64,000 bases of DNA from Streptomyces sp. NRRL B-3428 (GTDB lineage Bacteria > Actinomycetota > Actinomycetes > Streptomycetales > Streptomycetaceae). Shown here in pieces: positions 34,238 through 44,503 of this stretch (position 1 is the first letter of the stretch; every line of letters begins with the position of its first letter). The notes under the pieces were generated by a model that did not search any database, had not been told where the DNA came from, and saw nothing but the letters and a program-made list of their open reading frames with translations. The stretch lies in assembly GCA_000721375.1 (NCBI GenBank), contig JOGW01000013.1, forward strand, positions 164,450 through 228,449, given 5' to 3'. A program made the position numbers and the translations under genes.

Positions 34238-34250
34238 TTGAAAGCTTCAA
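34238..34250. promoter_or_regulatory. Palindrome next to the ald -35 element
   Basis: TTGAA-AGC-TTCAA, 5-bp perfect arms, immediately upstream of the predicted -35 hexamer. Confidence 0.35.
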
Positions 34251-34324
34251 TCTGATCTGGATGCACTACGGATTTCGTAGGCCATCGCCTCCGGCTACCC
34301 GTACACCGTGTCGTCGAGGCCGGA

Positions 34325-36346
34325 TTACTGCGCTCCGTGCAGCTCTTCTCCCAGCATGCGCTCGGCGGCGGCCCTGTGCAGTCCGGCCGCGGCGCTGTCC
34401 CCGAGCCGGTCCAGGGTGTCCGCGAGGCGCACCTGGAGAGCGGCTTGAAGTCGTACGTCCTCGGCCTTGCGGGCCCACTCCACCGCCTGGTGGCAGGTGC
34501 GCAACGACTCCTCGGGCCGCCCCGCGTACTCCTGCACCCGGGCCATCTCGCTCAACGCCCTTGCAAACGAAGGCACATCGGCCTCCTTGCGATAGCCGGC
34601 CGCGGCCGAACGCCACGCGCGCAGCGCCTCGCCGTACTGCCCCGCGTAGGTGTGCACGGTGCCGAGCCGCCCGTACAGCCGCGCCGCCTCGACGCGCTCG
34701 TCGCGCGCGAGCCGCTGGGCCAGCGCGCGCCCGAACCAGTCGGCGGCCCGGTGCCAGTCCCCCAGCTCCTGGTAGGCCCCGCCGATGGATTCCATGGCGC
34801 GCCCGGAGGCGTACGGGTCCGAGGAGGCCCGTGCGGTCTCCAGGGCGGTCCGGTAGCGGACCAGCGCCTCCTGGGTGCGCCCCGTCTGGGCGTCGAGGTC
34901 CGCCAGATTGAGCAGCGCGGCCGCCTTCTCGCGCGGCAGCGAGCGCCGCTCGGCCACATCCAGCACCAGACCGTGGATTCCGTAGAGCTCGGGAGCCGCC
35001 GCTTCGGTGCCCCGGTGGGCGACGAGGGCGCGGGTCAGTGCGGCCATCAACCGCCTTGCGAGCGTGTCGAGTTCACCGTCCGCGACCGCGAGCCGCGCGG
35101 AGGCGAGCAGCGCCGGCTGGCGAAGGCGCAGCCACTGCGCGGCCGTCGCAGGGTTCGCAAACCGCAGCGCACGGGGCAGCCCGGCGAGCTTTTTCCGTGC
35201 GGGAGAGCCGTCGGGTTCGGTGACCGCCCGGCAGGACTGCAGCAGCCGTACGGTCCGCTCCAGCATCCGGGCCCGGGCCAACTGCACCTCGGCGGGGCGG
35301 TCCTGCACCTCCGTGAGCGCCTTCAGGAGCGGGTGCAGGGCGCCGGGCACCTCGTACTGCTCCCCCGCCGTCCCCACGGGCCGCAGCAGCCCGAGCCCGG
35401 AGAAGTCCTCCAGGGTCGTACGGGCGGCCGAGACAGAGCAGCCGGCGAGGGCGGAGGCGGTGTGCGCGTCGGCGAGCCCGGCGGGCGCGAGGGAGAGCAG
35501 TCGCAGTATCCGGGCGGCCGGGGAGGGCAGCGACTCGTAGACGAAGCGGAAGACGCGCGCGAGCGAGTCCTTGGTGCCGGTCTCATCCTCCGGCACATTG
35601 CGCAGCGCCTTCGAGAGCTCCGCGACGGAGGCCTTGGGCCGTGCGGCCAGCCAGCCGCCCGCGACCGCCAGAGCCGCGGGCTGATGGGCGCAGAGCTCGG
35701 CGAGGGACTCGGCGGCGCGCGGGTCGACGGTGATGCGCACCGATCCCGTGTAGCCGCTCAGGAGCTCCAGGGCGGACTTGGTGTCGAGCCCGCCCAGCGT
35801 GCAGGGACGCACATCCGGAATCCCGGTGAGGGGCCCTTCGGCAGTGGCGACGACGAGGCACTCGGGCGAGTCCGGCAGCAGTGGTTCGACCTGCTCGGCG
35901 TCTGCGGCACCGTCGAGGATCAGGAGCACTCTGCGTACGGAGAGTGCAGTCCGCAGCGATTCGGCCAGCTCGTCCTCGTCGGCGCCGGGCGGGGTCGGGA
36001 AGTCGAGGGCGCCGAGCAGCTCACGTGCGGTGCGCTCGGTGGGGACACGGGCGCCGTCGGGCTCGGCCAGCTTGGCGCGCAGGATCCCGTCGGGGTAGCG
36101 CCCTTTGAGCTGGCCCGCGAGCTCTTCGGCGAGCGCGGTGCGTCCCGAGCCGGGACGCCCCGCGATCAGCAGGACACGGGCGCGCGGCGGCTTCTTCCCG
36201 GCGAGGGTGTCGAGTCCGGTGCGCTCGATGTCGGCGCGCAACTCCTTCAGCTCCCGCTGCCGGCCGACGAATTCATGACCCTTGCGCTCGAGGTCCCCCT
36301 CGGGCTGTACCGCCGCCGTGTGGGTGTCCACCGCCTGATCCGTCAC
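34325..36346 (-). CDS. NB-ARC-like ATPase fused to TPR repeats, P-loop Lys replaced by Arg
   Basis: A 673-residue signalling-type protein of the STAND class. The P-loop is IAGRPGSGRTALAEELAG (G63-T70) with Arg69 (codon CGC at 36142-36140) in place of Lys; Walker B is RVLLILDGAADA, and HQPAALAVAGGWLAARP corresponds to the GxP region. A winged-helix part follows (ILRLLSLAPAGLADAHTASA), then about eight TPR-like repeats from residue 450 (AALLNLADLDAQTGRTQEAL, ESIGGAYQELGDWHRAADWF, YGRLGTVHTYAGQYGEALRA). There is no AfsR/SARP DNA-binding domain. GTG 36346 was chosen for its GGGAG site; ATG 36460 is an alternative. The function is unknown. It sits between ald and the Nudix gene, where mycobacteria have xerD. 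Confidence 0.85.
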   Translation of the reverse strand: MTDQAVDTHTAAVQPEGDLERKGHEFVGRQRELKELRADIERTGLDTLAGKKPPRARVLLIAGRPGSGRTALAEELAGQLKGRYPDGILRAKLAEPDGARVPTERTARELLGALDFPTPPGADEDELAESLRTALSVRRVLLILDGAADAEQVEPLLPDSPECLVVATAEGPLTGIPDVRPCTLGGLDTKSALELLSGYTGSVRITVDPRAAESLAELCAHQPAALAVAGGWLAARPKASVAELSKALRNVPEDETGTKDSLARVFRFVYESLPSPAARILRLLSLAPAGLADAHTASALAGCSVSAARTTLEDFSGLGLLRPVGTAGEQYEVPGALHPLLKALTEVQDRPAEVQLARARMLERTVRLLQSCRAVTEPDGSPARKKLAGLPRALRFANPATAAQWLRLRQPALLASARLAVADGELDTLARRLMAALTRALVAHRGTEAAAPELYGIHGLVLDVAERRSLPREKAAALLNLADLDAQTGRTQEALVRYRTALETARASSDPYASGRAMESIGGAYQELGDWHRAADWFGRALAQRLARDERVEAARLYGRLGTVHTYAGQYGEALRAWRSAAAGYRKEADVPSFARALSEMARVQEYAGRPEESLRTCHQAVEWARKAEDVRLQAALQVRLADTLDRLGDSAAAGLHRAAAERMLGEELHGAQ

Positions 36347-36530
36347 GGGTCGTGCTCCCGTCCAGCCGCGCCGCCACGGCCGCGGCTGCGGCCGGGGAAG
36401 AGACGGGACGCCGGGGTCGTTTCCGGCGGATTCCGTCGGCCCCGAGCGTAGTTCACGCATCGTGACGAAAGCCGGGGAGCGCGGCGGACAGATCCCTCGA
36501 TCGGATCAGCCGATGGTCACACCGGAGGGC

Positions 36531-37157
36531 TCAGACCTCGAAGGGCCGGGCCGGCCAGGGCGCCTCGGCGGGGCGCAGCGCGTCCAGGCCGTCGCCGTGC
36601 TGGGCGGCGACCAGCGAAAGAACGCCCACAACCAGGCAGTTGTTCTGCAGTTCGCCGGCCAGGACACCCCGTACGAGCTCGTCGAGCGGGACTCGCCGAA
36701 GCTCCATGTCGGCTTCTTCCTCGGTCACTTCGAAGCGCCGGCCGTCGGCCTCGGAGAGGTCGCGTGCGAGGAACACGCGTACGGCTTCGTCGCTGCCGCC
36801 GGGCGTCGTGTAGACGTCGGTGAGCACCCGCCAGTCCTCGGCCTTGACGTGCGCCTCCTCGTACAGCTCGCGCTGCGCGGCGTGCAGCGGGTTCTCACCG
36901 GGGATGTCCAGAAGCCCGGCCGGGATCTCCCAGAGCTTGTGGCGCACGGGGTGGCGGTACTGGCGGATCACCAGGACACGGCCGAGGTCGTCGAGGGCGA
37001 GCACGGCCACGGAGCCGGGGTGGACCTGGTAGTCACGGCGCGCGACCGTCCCGCCGGGCATGACCACGTCGTCGGTGCGGACGCTGGTCTTCTTGCCCTC
37101 GAAGGGGGTCGCGGTCGCCGTGACCTCCCACTCCTCGGCGGTGTCCTTGATCGTCAT
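36531..37157 (-). CDS. Nudix hydrolase, ADP-ribose pyrophosphatase type
   Basis: Hydrolyses ADP-ribose or a related nucleotide-sugar to AMP and sugar phosphate. The Nudix box is GLLDIPGENPLHAAQRELYE followed directly by EAHV, with REL-x-EE present; the preceding IRQYRHPVRHKLWEIPAGLL and the downstream YTTPGGSDEAVRVFLARDL are typical of the ADPRP subfamily. Length of 208 residues. ATG 37157 has GGGAGG about 9 nt upstream. It is next to pyrG, as in mycobacteria. Confidence 0.92.
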   Translation of the reverse strand: MTIKDTAEEWEVTATATPFEGKKTSVRTDDVVMPGGTVARRDYQVHPGSVAVLALDDLGRVLVIRQYRHPVRHKLWEIPAGLLDIPGENPLHAAQRELYEEAHVKAEDWRVLTDVYTTPGGSDEAVRVFLARDLSEADGRRFEVTEEEADMELRRVPLDELVRGVLAGELQNNCLVVGVLSLVAAQHGDGLDALRPAEAPWPARPFEV

Positions 37158-37275
37158 GACGTACGTCCTCCCGAGCTCACCACAGAAGCCAAAAACCCAG
37201 CACCCGAAAACACAGAAACCGGGGTGCGCGCCTCGATTTCGAGACCCGCACCCCGGCAACCGTATCGCCCGTGGA

Positions 37276-38925
<1,650 letters not shown>

Positions 38926-39373
38926 GGCCAAGAGGGGGCTCCCGTGGTCGCGAAGTGAAGTGCGTGCCGGCTTCCCTGGTCTCTCCGAGGCTTGTCGGAG
39001 GGGAGGCGCCGTCGCTGCGGTCGGGGGTTTTTTGACCACCGGTCCACGGGCTACCAGGGTATCAGCGACACGGGGAGCCTGCTTCCGGCCACCCCGGAGC
39101 CTCACCGGACGGCCACATTCCGTGGCCGTCGGTTGACGCGACGTATACGACATTGCGGACGTCACCAGATCCTCACCCGTTCGGCCGAACCGCTTTGCCT
39201 GCGGCCCGGTCCAGATCATTAGGGTGCGCGTACCCTGCTCGGAATACGCTGCGAGCCGGCCGGCATCGGCACCATCCCGCCCGCTGCCGGACCCAAGTGC
39301 TCGTCAACGACCCTTGACTGCAGACGCAAGCGCCCGAGAGGGCGGAAGTGGCCGTTCGACTGGGAGATTGCAC
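38926..39373. other. 448-bp divergent region between pyrG and the GH15 gene
   Basis: It holds a divergent promoter region with no convincing ORF. On the pyrG side the leader contains a CTCCGACAAGCCTCGGAG hairpin (near 38984-39001) and an A-tract after GACCGGTGGTC. On the GH15 side TTGCCT, 19 bp, TAGGGT (about 39196-39226) may be a promoter. A Bacillus-type pyrG reiterative-transcription attenuator was looked for and not identified. Confidence 0.4.
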
Positions 39374-41176
39374 GTGGCCGGGCGCATCGAGGATTACGCA
39401 CTCATCGGGGACATGCAGACCGCGGCCCTGGTCTGCAGAGACGGCTCGCTGGACTGGCTGTGTCTGCCCCGTTTCGACTCCCACGCGGTCTTCGCGGGCC
39501 TGCTCGGGACCGAGGACCACGGCTTTTGGCGCCTGGGGCCCGCGCATGGCGCGGAGAACGCACCGCCAAGGGCCGACCGCCGTACGTACAAAGGCGATTC
39601 GCTCATCCTGGAGTCCGAGTGGGACACCCAGCGCGGCACGGTCCGCGTGACCGACTTCATGCCGCCGCGCGACGGCGCACCGCAGTTGATCCGGATCGTC
39701 GAGGGCGTCAGCGGCCGGGTGCCGATGCGCTCCGCGCTCAGGATGCGTTTCTCGTACGGGCGGATCACGCCCTGGGTGCACAAGGTGGACACGCGGACGG
39801 TGGCCGTGGCCGGGCCGGACTCCGTGTGGCTGGACACCTCGGCCGAGACGTACGGCAAGGATCTGACGACGTACTCGGACTTCACCGTCGGACCCGGTGA
39901 CCGGATCGCGTTCACGATCAGCTGGGAGCCCTCGCACAAGGAGCCGCCGCCGCTGCCGGATCCGGAGGGTGCCCTGGAGGCGACCACCGATTTCTGGCGC
40001 GAGTGGGTCGAGCACTGTACGTATCACGGGCCTTACCGCGAGGCCGTGGTCCGCTCGCTGATCACGCTCAAGGCGCTCACCTACGCGCCCACCGGCGGGA
40101 TCGTGGCCGCGCCCACCACCTCGCTGCCCGAGGACATCGGCGGCGGCCGCAACTGGGACTACCGCTTCACCTGGCTGCGCGACGCCGCCATCACGCTCTC
40201 CTCGCTGCTTCGCACCGGATATCGCGAAGAGGCCCGTGCCTGGCGCGAGTGGCTGCTCAGGGCGGTCGCGGGCGACCCGGAGAACCTGCAGATCATGTAT
40301 GGGATCGCCGGTGAACGGGAGCTCGGTGAGCGCGAGTTGGACTGGCTGCCGGGCTATGAGAACTCCAAGCCGGTAAGGGTCGGCAACGGCGCCGCGCACC
40401 AGCTGCAGCTCGATGTGTACGGCGAGGTCACCGAGGCGCTGCACCTGGCGCACATGACCGGGCTCGCCCGCAACGACTACGCCTCCCTGCTCCAGCTCAA
40501 GCTGATCCGCTACCTGGAGACCCACTGGGACCAGCCCGACGAGGGCATCTGGGAGGTGCGCGGACCGCGGCGGCACTTCGTGCACTCCAAGGTGATGGCC
40601 TGGGTCGCGGTCGACCGCACCATCAAGCTGATCGAGTCCGGGGACGCGGACGGACCCCTTGAGCGGTGGCGCGAGCTGCGCGACGACATCCACCGCGACG
40701 TGTGCGAGAAGGGCTACGACCCAGAGCGCAACACCTTCACGCAGTCGTACGGCTCGAAGGAGCTGGACGCTTCGCTGCTCCTGATCCCCCAGGTGGGCTT
40801 TCTGCCGCCGGACGACAAGCGGGTCGTCGGCACGATCGAGGCCATCCAGCGCGAGCTGTCCACGGAGGACGGCTTCGTGCTGCGCTATCCGACCTCCGGG
40901 GACGACGCGGGCGTGGACGGCCTCGAAGGTGACGAAGGGGCCTTCCTGGCCTGCTCGTTCTGGCTCGCGGACGATCTCGCGATGATCGGCCGGGTCGACG
41001 AGGCACGTGAGCTCTTCGAAAAGCTGCTCTCGCTCCGCAACGACCTGGGGCTGCTCGCCGAGGAATGGGATCCGCGACTGCAGCGCCAGGTCGGCAACTT
41101 CCCGCAGGCCTTCAGCCACGTACCGCTGATCGACACGGCACTGCGGCTGACGGCCTCGGGGGCGTACGGGGGTTAG
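39374..41176 (+). CDS. Glycoside hydrolase family 15 protein (glucoamylase/trehalase type)
   Basis: A 600-residue inverting alpha-glucosidase of the cytoplasmic trehalase-like group. The N-terminal half (RIEDYALIGDMQTAALVCRD) is the supersandwich domain; the (alpha/alpha)6 catalytic domain has NWDYRFTWLRDAA and the general acid in DEGIWEVRGPRRHFVHSK; the proposed general base lies in the C-terminal EEWDPRLQRQVGNFPQAFSH. No signal peptide. Mycobacterial and streptomycete homologues split trehalose, but the substrate here was not determined. GTG 39374 is preceded by GGGAGA. Confidence 0.93.
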   Translation: MAGRIEDYALIGDMQTAALVCRDGSLDWLCLPRFDSHAVFAGLLGTEDHGFWRLGPAHGAENAPPRADRRTYKGDSLILESEWDTQRGTVRVTDFMPPRDGAPQLIRIVEGVSGRVPMRSALRMRFSYGRITPWVHKVDTRTVAVAGPDSVWLDTSAETYGKDLTTYSDFTVGPGDRIAFTISWEPSHKEPPPLPDPEGALEATTDFWREWVEHCTYHGPYREAVVRSLITLKALTYAPTGGIVAAPTTSLPEDIGGGRNWDYRFTWLRDAAITLSSLLRTGYREEARAWREWLLRAVAGDPENLQIMYGIAGERELGERELDWLPGYENSKPVRVGNGAAHQLQLDVYGEVTEALHLAHMTGLARNDYASLLQLKLIRYLETHWDQPDEGIWEVRGPRRHFVHSKVMAWVAVDRTIKLIESGDADGPLERWRELRDDIHRDVCEKGYDPERNTFTQSYGSKELDASLLLIPQVGFLPPDDKRVVGTIEAIQRELSTEDGFVLRYPTSGDDAGVDGLEGDEGAFLACSFWLADDLAMIGRVDEARELFEKLLSLRNDLGLLAEEWDPRLQRQVGNFPQAFSHVPLIDTALRLTASGAYGG

Positions 41177-41201
41177 CGGGGCGGGTTGGTCGGGCGGCCG
41201 C

Positions 41202-42821
41202 TCAGGCCACCTTGCCGATCACCTCCCTGGCGGCGCGCTCGCCCTCGGTCGCGCCGCCCTCCATGAAGCCCTGGAAGTCGTAGCTGCAGTGCTCGCCGCC
41301 GATGTGGACGTTGCCCTGGGCGACGCCCTCGTAGCCGGCGTAGCGGTGCAGATAGCTCACGGGCCAGTACGAGTAGGCGCCCAGGGCGTACGGGTTGCGG
41401 TGCCAGGCGGAGAGCTGGGCCTTGCCGGTCCACTTGGCCGAGGTGCCGGGGAAGAAGGCGTCGATGCCCTTGAGGCGCTTTGTCGCCAAGTCCTTCACGT
41501 AGCGGTCGGATTCGGTGGCGAAGGGTGTGCCCGGCGTCAGTGCGGTGGCGAGTGAGCCGCTGCCGTACTGGATGAGGATGCCGCCGGTGCCGGGCTGCAC
41601 CTTGGTGGTGTCCCAGGTCTGCTGGACAGCGGTGTCGGTGAAACAGTCGCCCGCCGACACTCCCGGCCAGGCGCCCGTGCCGCGCCAAGGGCGGGCGCTG
41701 AACTGCATGTTGAGCTTGGTGCAGTGGCCCATCCCCGCGTCGCGCAGCAGGTTGGTCATCCGGGTGTCGAAGCCCGCCTTGGTGAGATCGAGCTGCTTGA
41801 GGATCGGCAGCGGAACGCACAGGATCGTGTGGTCGGCGGTGACCGTGCGGGTCGCGCCGGCCTCCGTGAACGTGAGGGTCTGGCTGCCGTCGGCGTTGGC
41901 GCGGACGGCGTTCAGGGACCAGCCTTGGCGGATGGTGCCGTCGGGCAGGAAGTCCGCGATGGCGTGCGGGAGTTGGTCGTTGCCGCCGGTGATGTGGTAG
42001 CGCTCGTTGGACAGGCCCCAGATGTTGAAGTTGCCCGGGTTGGTCTGGTAGCCCATCAGCAGGACGAGGGCGAGGGACGACTGCAGGGTGGTGTCGGCGC
42101 CGTATTCCACGTTGTACGCGACGTCGAAGAAGCGGCCGAGCGGGGAGGAGTGGCCGCCTGGGACACGTGAGTCGATCCATTCATGGATCGACATGTCGTC
42201 CAGCGCCGTGCCGGTCGGTGTCGTCTGGTTCCAGAACACCTCGCCGGACTCCTGAAGATCCCGGCGCAGCGCCTGGTAGACGGCGTTGAAGTCCTGCTCG
42301 GCCTCCTCGCGCGGGTAGTAGCCGCCGTTGAACCAGAGGACTTCCTCGGCCCCGTTCGGGCCGCCGCCGAGGAAGTCCTCCGTGGGCAGGTCGAAGCGCC
42401 GGCACAGTTCGAGGATCTTCTTGTGGCTCGTGTCGATCAGCTCGCCGCCGATCTCCGAGGTCTGCCCGTACGCCCAGTGGTCGCGCTGCGTCCACATCCG
42501 GCCGCCCACGCGGTCCGGATTCGCCTCGTAGACCGTGCAGTCGAGACCCGCGTCGCGCAGGGTGAGGGCGGCGGTCAGGCCCGCGATACCCGCGCCGATG
42601 ACGGCGATACGGGGTGCCGCGCCCGAGGCGGCACGGGCGGGGGTCGCGAGCGCCGAGGTCTGTCCGGCGACCGTGACACCGAGGCCCAGGGCCGCGGCCC
42701 GCTTGAGCAGTCCGCGGCGGTCGGTGCCACGGACCTCGGCCACGGGCATCCGGAGCTGTTCGGCTGCCCGCTGCTGTGCGGCGAGCTGTTGCAGGGCGTG
42801 CAGGGGCTGCGTACGAGCCAT
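41202..42821 (-). CDS. Tat-exported flavin monoamine oxidase
   Basis: A 539-residue FAD enzyme oxidising a primary amine, polyamine or amino acid to the aldehyde or keto acid with H2O2. A Tat signal (DRRGLLKRAAALGLGVTVA ending near ATPARAAS) precedes the FAD-binding fold IAVIGAGIAGLTAALTLRDA, DCTVYEANPDRVGGRMWTQ; the C-terminal FAD motif is NVHIGGEHCSYDFQGFMEGG. It lies 13 nt behind an APC-type permease on the same strand and next to a PucR regulator, which suggests extracellular amine use. Confidence 0.93.
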   Translation of the reverse strand: MARTQPLHALQQLAAQQRAAEQLRMPVAEVRGTDRRGLLKRAAALGLGVTVAGQTSALATPARAASGAAPRIAVIGAGIAGLTAALTLRDAGLDCTVYEANPDRVGGRMWTQRDHWAYGQTSEIGGELIDTSHKKILELCRRFDLPTEDFLGGGPNGAEEVLWFNGGYYPREEAEQDFNAVYQALRRDLQESGEVFWNQTTPTGTALDDMSIHEWIDSRVPGGHSSPLGRFFDVAYNVEYGADTTLQSSLALVLLMGYQTNPGNFNIWGLSNERYHITGGNDQLPHAIADFLPDGTIRQGWSLNAVRANADGSQTLTFTEAGATRTVTADHTILCVPLPILKQLDLTKAGFDTRMTNLLRDAGMGHCTKLNMQFSARPWRGTGAWPGVSAGDCFTDTAVQQTWDTTKVQPGTGGILIQYGSGSLATALTPGTPFATESDRYVKDLATKRLKGIDAFFPGTSAKWTGKAQLSAWHRNPYALGAYSYWPVSYLHRYAGYEGVAQGNVHIGGEHCSYDFQGFMEGGATEGERAAREVIGKVA

Positions 42822-42834
42822 GGCGGCGCTCTCC

Positions 42835-44343
42835 TCAGACCTTGACCGTGGGGGTGGGTTCGCTGTCGCGCTCGGCCGCGTCCTCGAGGACGATGCGGCC
42901 GATGATCTCGTAACGGGCGGGGTTCTTGGTCTTGAGATAGAGGCCGAGCCCGAGGCCGCCGAAGAACACCGCGCCGACGACCCAGGGGATCGCCTTGAAG
43001 AAGACCGAGTCGGCGGCCGTGCCCGCGGCCGTCTCCATGTTCATCACCAGGAGGACGACCACCGCGATCATCCCGATGCCGCCGAGCAGCGGCGCCGTGA
43101 AGGTCCTGAACCAGTGCCGGTCCTCGGGGTGGTTCTTGCGGAAGTAGCCGATGACGGCGAAGGAGCACAGAGTCTGCACGATGAGGATGGCCATCGTGCC
43201 GAGGATCGCGAGCAGGGTGTACAGGTGGACGTACGGGTCCTGGTCGGTGAGCCAGAAGGCGCCCACCAGGACGACGGCGATGCCCGACTGCACGTACGAG
43301 GCGATGTGGGGCGAGCCGTGCTTGGGGTGGGTGCGGCCGAGCGCCGGGTGCAGGAAGCCCTCACGGCCGATCGCGTAGAGGTAGCGCGAGGCGCACTGGT
43401 GGAAGGCCATGCCGCAGGCGAACGAGCCGGTGAGCAGCAGCCACTGGAAGGTGTCGACGGCCCACGCGCCGATGTAGGTGTTGGCCGGGGCGAAGAACAG
43501 GTCGAGCGGACTCGCGGACGAGGAGATCTTCACCGACCCTGACAGGCCGTTGCCGGCGATGGTCATCCACGAGACGTAGATGTAGAAGAGGCCGACGCCG
43601 ACGACCGAGATGAGCGTGGCGCGCGGGATGACCTTCTTCGGGTTGCGGGACTCCTCGCCGTACATGGCGGTCGATTCGAAGCCGACCCAGGACCAGAAGG
43701 CGAAGAACAGCCCGAGCCCGGCGGATGCGCCCGTGAAGGCGTTCTTCGGGTTGATCGGCTCCAGCGGGATGCCGTCGGGGCCACCGCCGTTGAGCAGCAC
43801 GGCCGTGGCCACCGCGAACAGGACGGCGATCTCGGCGACCAGCATGATGCCGAGCGCCTTCGCGGTGAGGTTGATGTCGAAGTGCGCGAGGATTCCGGTG
43901 ACGGCGAGCATGGCGGCCGCGTAGAGGATCCAGGGCAGGTCCCAGCCGAGCTGGTCGTGGACGGTGGTCTTCGTGAAGTACGCGAAGACACCGACGATCG
44001 AGGCCTCGAAGACCACGTACGCGAGGACGGCGAGCATGCCCGAGGCCATGCCCGCGATCCGGCCGAGGCCGTGCGAGATGTAGCCGTAGAAGGCACCGGC
44101 CGCGGTGATACGGCGGGCCATGGCCACATAGCCGACCGAGAACACCGTCAGGACCAGCGTCGCGAAGAGGAATCCTGCGGGTGCGCCGGTGCCGTTGCCG
44201 AAGCCGACGGCGATGGGCAGGTTGCCGGTCATCGCGGTGATCGGCGCGGCCGTGGCGACGGCCATGAAGACGACGCCGATCAGACCGACGGAGTTGGCCT
44301 TGAGGCGGTGGACCTCGCGCTGCGGCGGGGTGTTTTCTGTCAT
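42835..44343 (-). CDS. APC-superfamily amino acid/amine permease
   Basis: A 502-residue permease with about 12-14 hydrophobic segments. The first helix motif VGLIGVVFMAVATAAPITAM and the second GAPAGFLFATLVLTVFSVGY are typical of the APA family; GFESTAMYGEESRNPKKVIP is the cytoplasmic consensus loop. It probably imports the substrate or product of the amine oxidase encoded next. ATG 44343 has no good ribosome site. It diverges from the PucR-type regulator across 160 bp. Confidence 0.92.
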   Translation of the reverse strand: MTENTPPQREVHRLKANSVGLIGVVFMAVATAAPITAMTGNLPIAVGFGNGTGAPAGFLFATLVLTVFSVGYVAMARRITAAGAFYGYISHGLGRIAGMASGMLAVLAYVVFEASIVGVFAYFTKTTVHDQLGWDLPWILYAAAMLAVTGILAHFDINLTAKALGIMLVAEIAVLFAVATAVLLNGGGPDGIPLEPINPKNAFTGASAGLGLFFAFWSWVGFESTAMYGEESRNPKKVIPRATLISVVGVGLFYIYVSWMTIAGNGLSGSVKISSSASPLDLFFAPANTYIGAWAVDTFQWLLLTGSFACGMAFHQCASRYLYAIGREGFLHPALGRTHPKHGSPHIASYVQSGIAVVLVGAFWLTDQDPYVHLYTLLAILGTMAILIVQTLCSFAVIGYFRKNHPEDRHWFRTFTAPLLGGIGMIAVVVLLVMNMETAAGTAADSVFFKAIPWVVGAVFFGGLGLGLYLKTKNPARYEIIGRIVLEDAAERDSEPTPTVKV

Positions 44344-44503
44344 GACCGCGCAGCATGGCCCTGAGTGACGCACGCCACAACGTACATCAAGTCGTGCAAT
44401 CGGCTTGTGGGTGCGACGAGTTGTCGCCTCAGGAGCGGCGAAACGGACCACTGTGATCGGCCGGTGATGTTCCGGAAACGCGGCCGCAGGTAGCGTCCCG
44501 AGG

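Noticed and set aside
34325..36346. AfsR/SARP-type antibiotic regulator
   Set aside because: NB-ARC and TPR parts are similar, but the N-terminal winged-helix and BTAD regions of SARP regulators are missing.
38926..39200. Pyrimidine-dependent pyrG attenuator of the Bacillus type
   Set aside because: No G-run transcript start with a matching terminator could be placed; only an unrelated small hairpin is seen.
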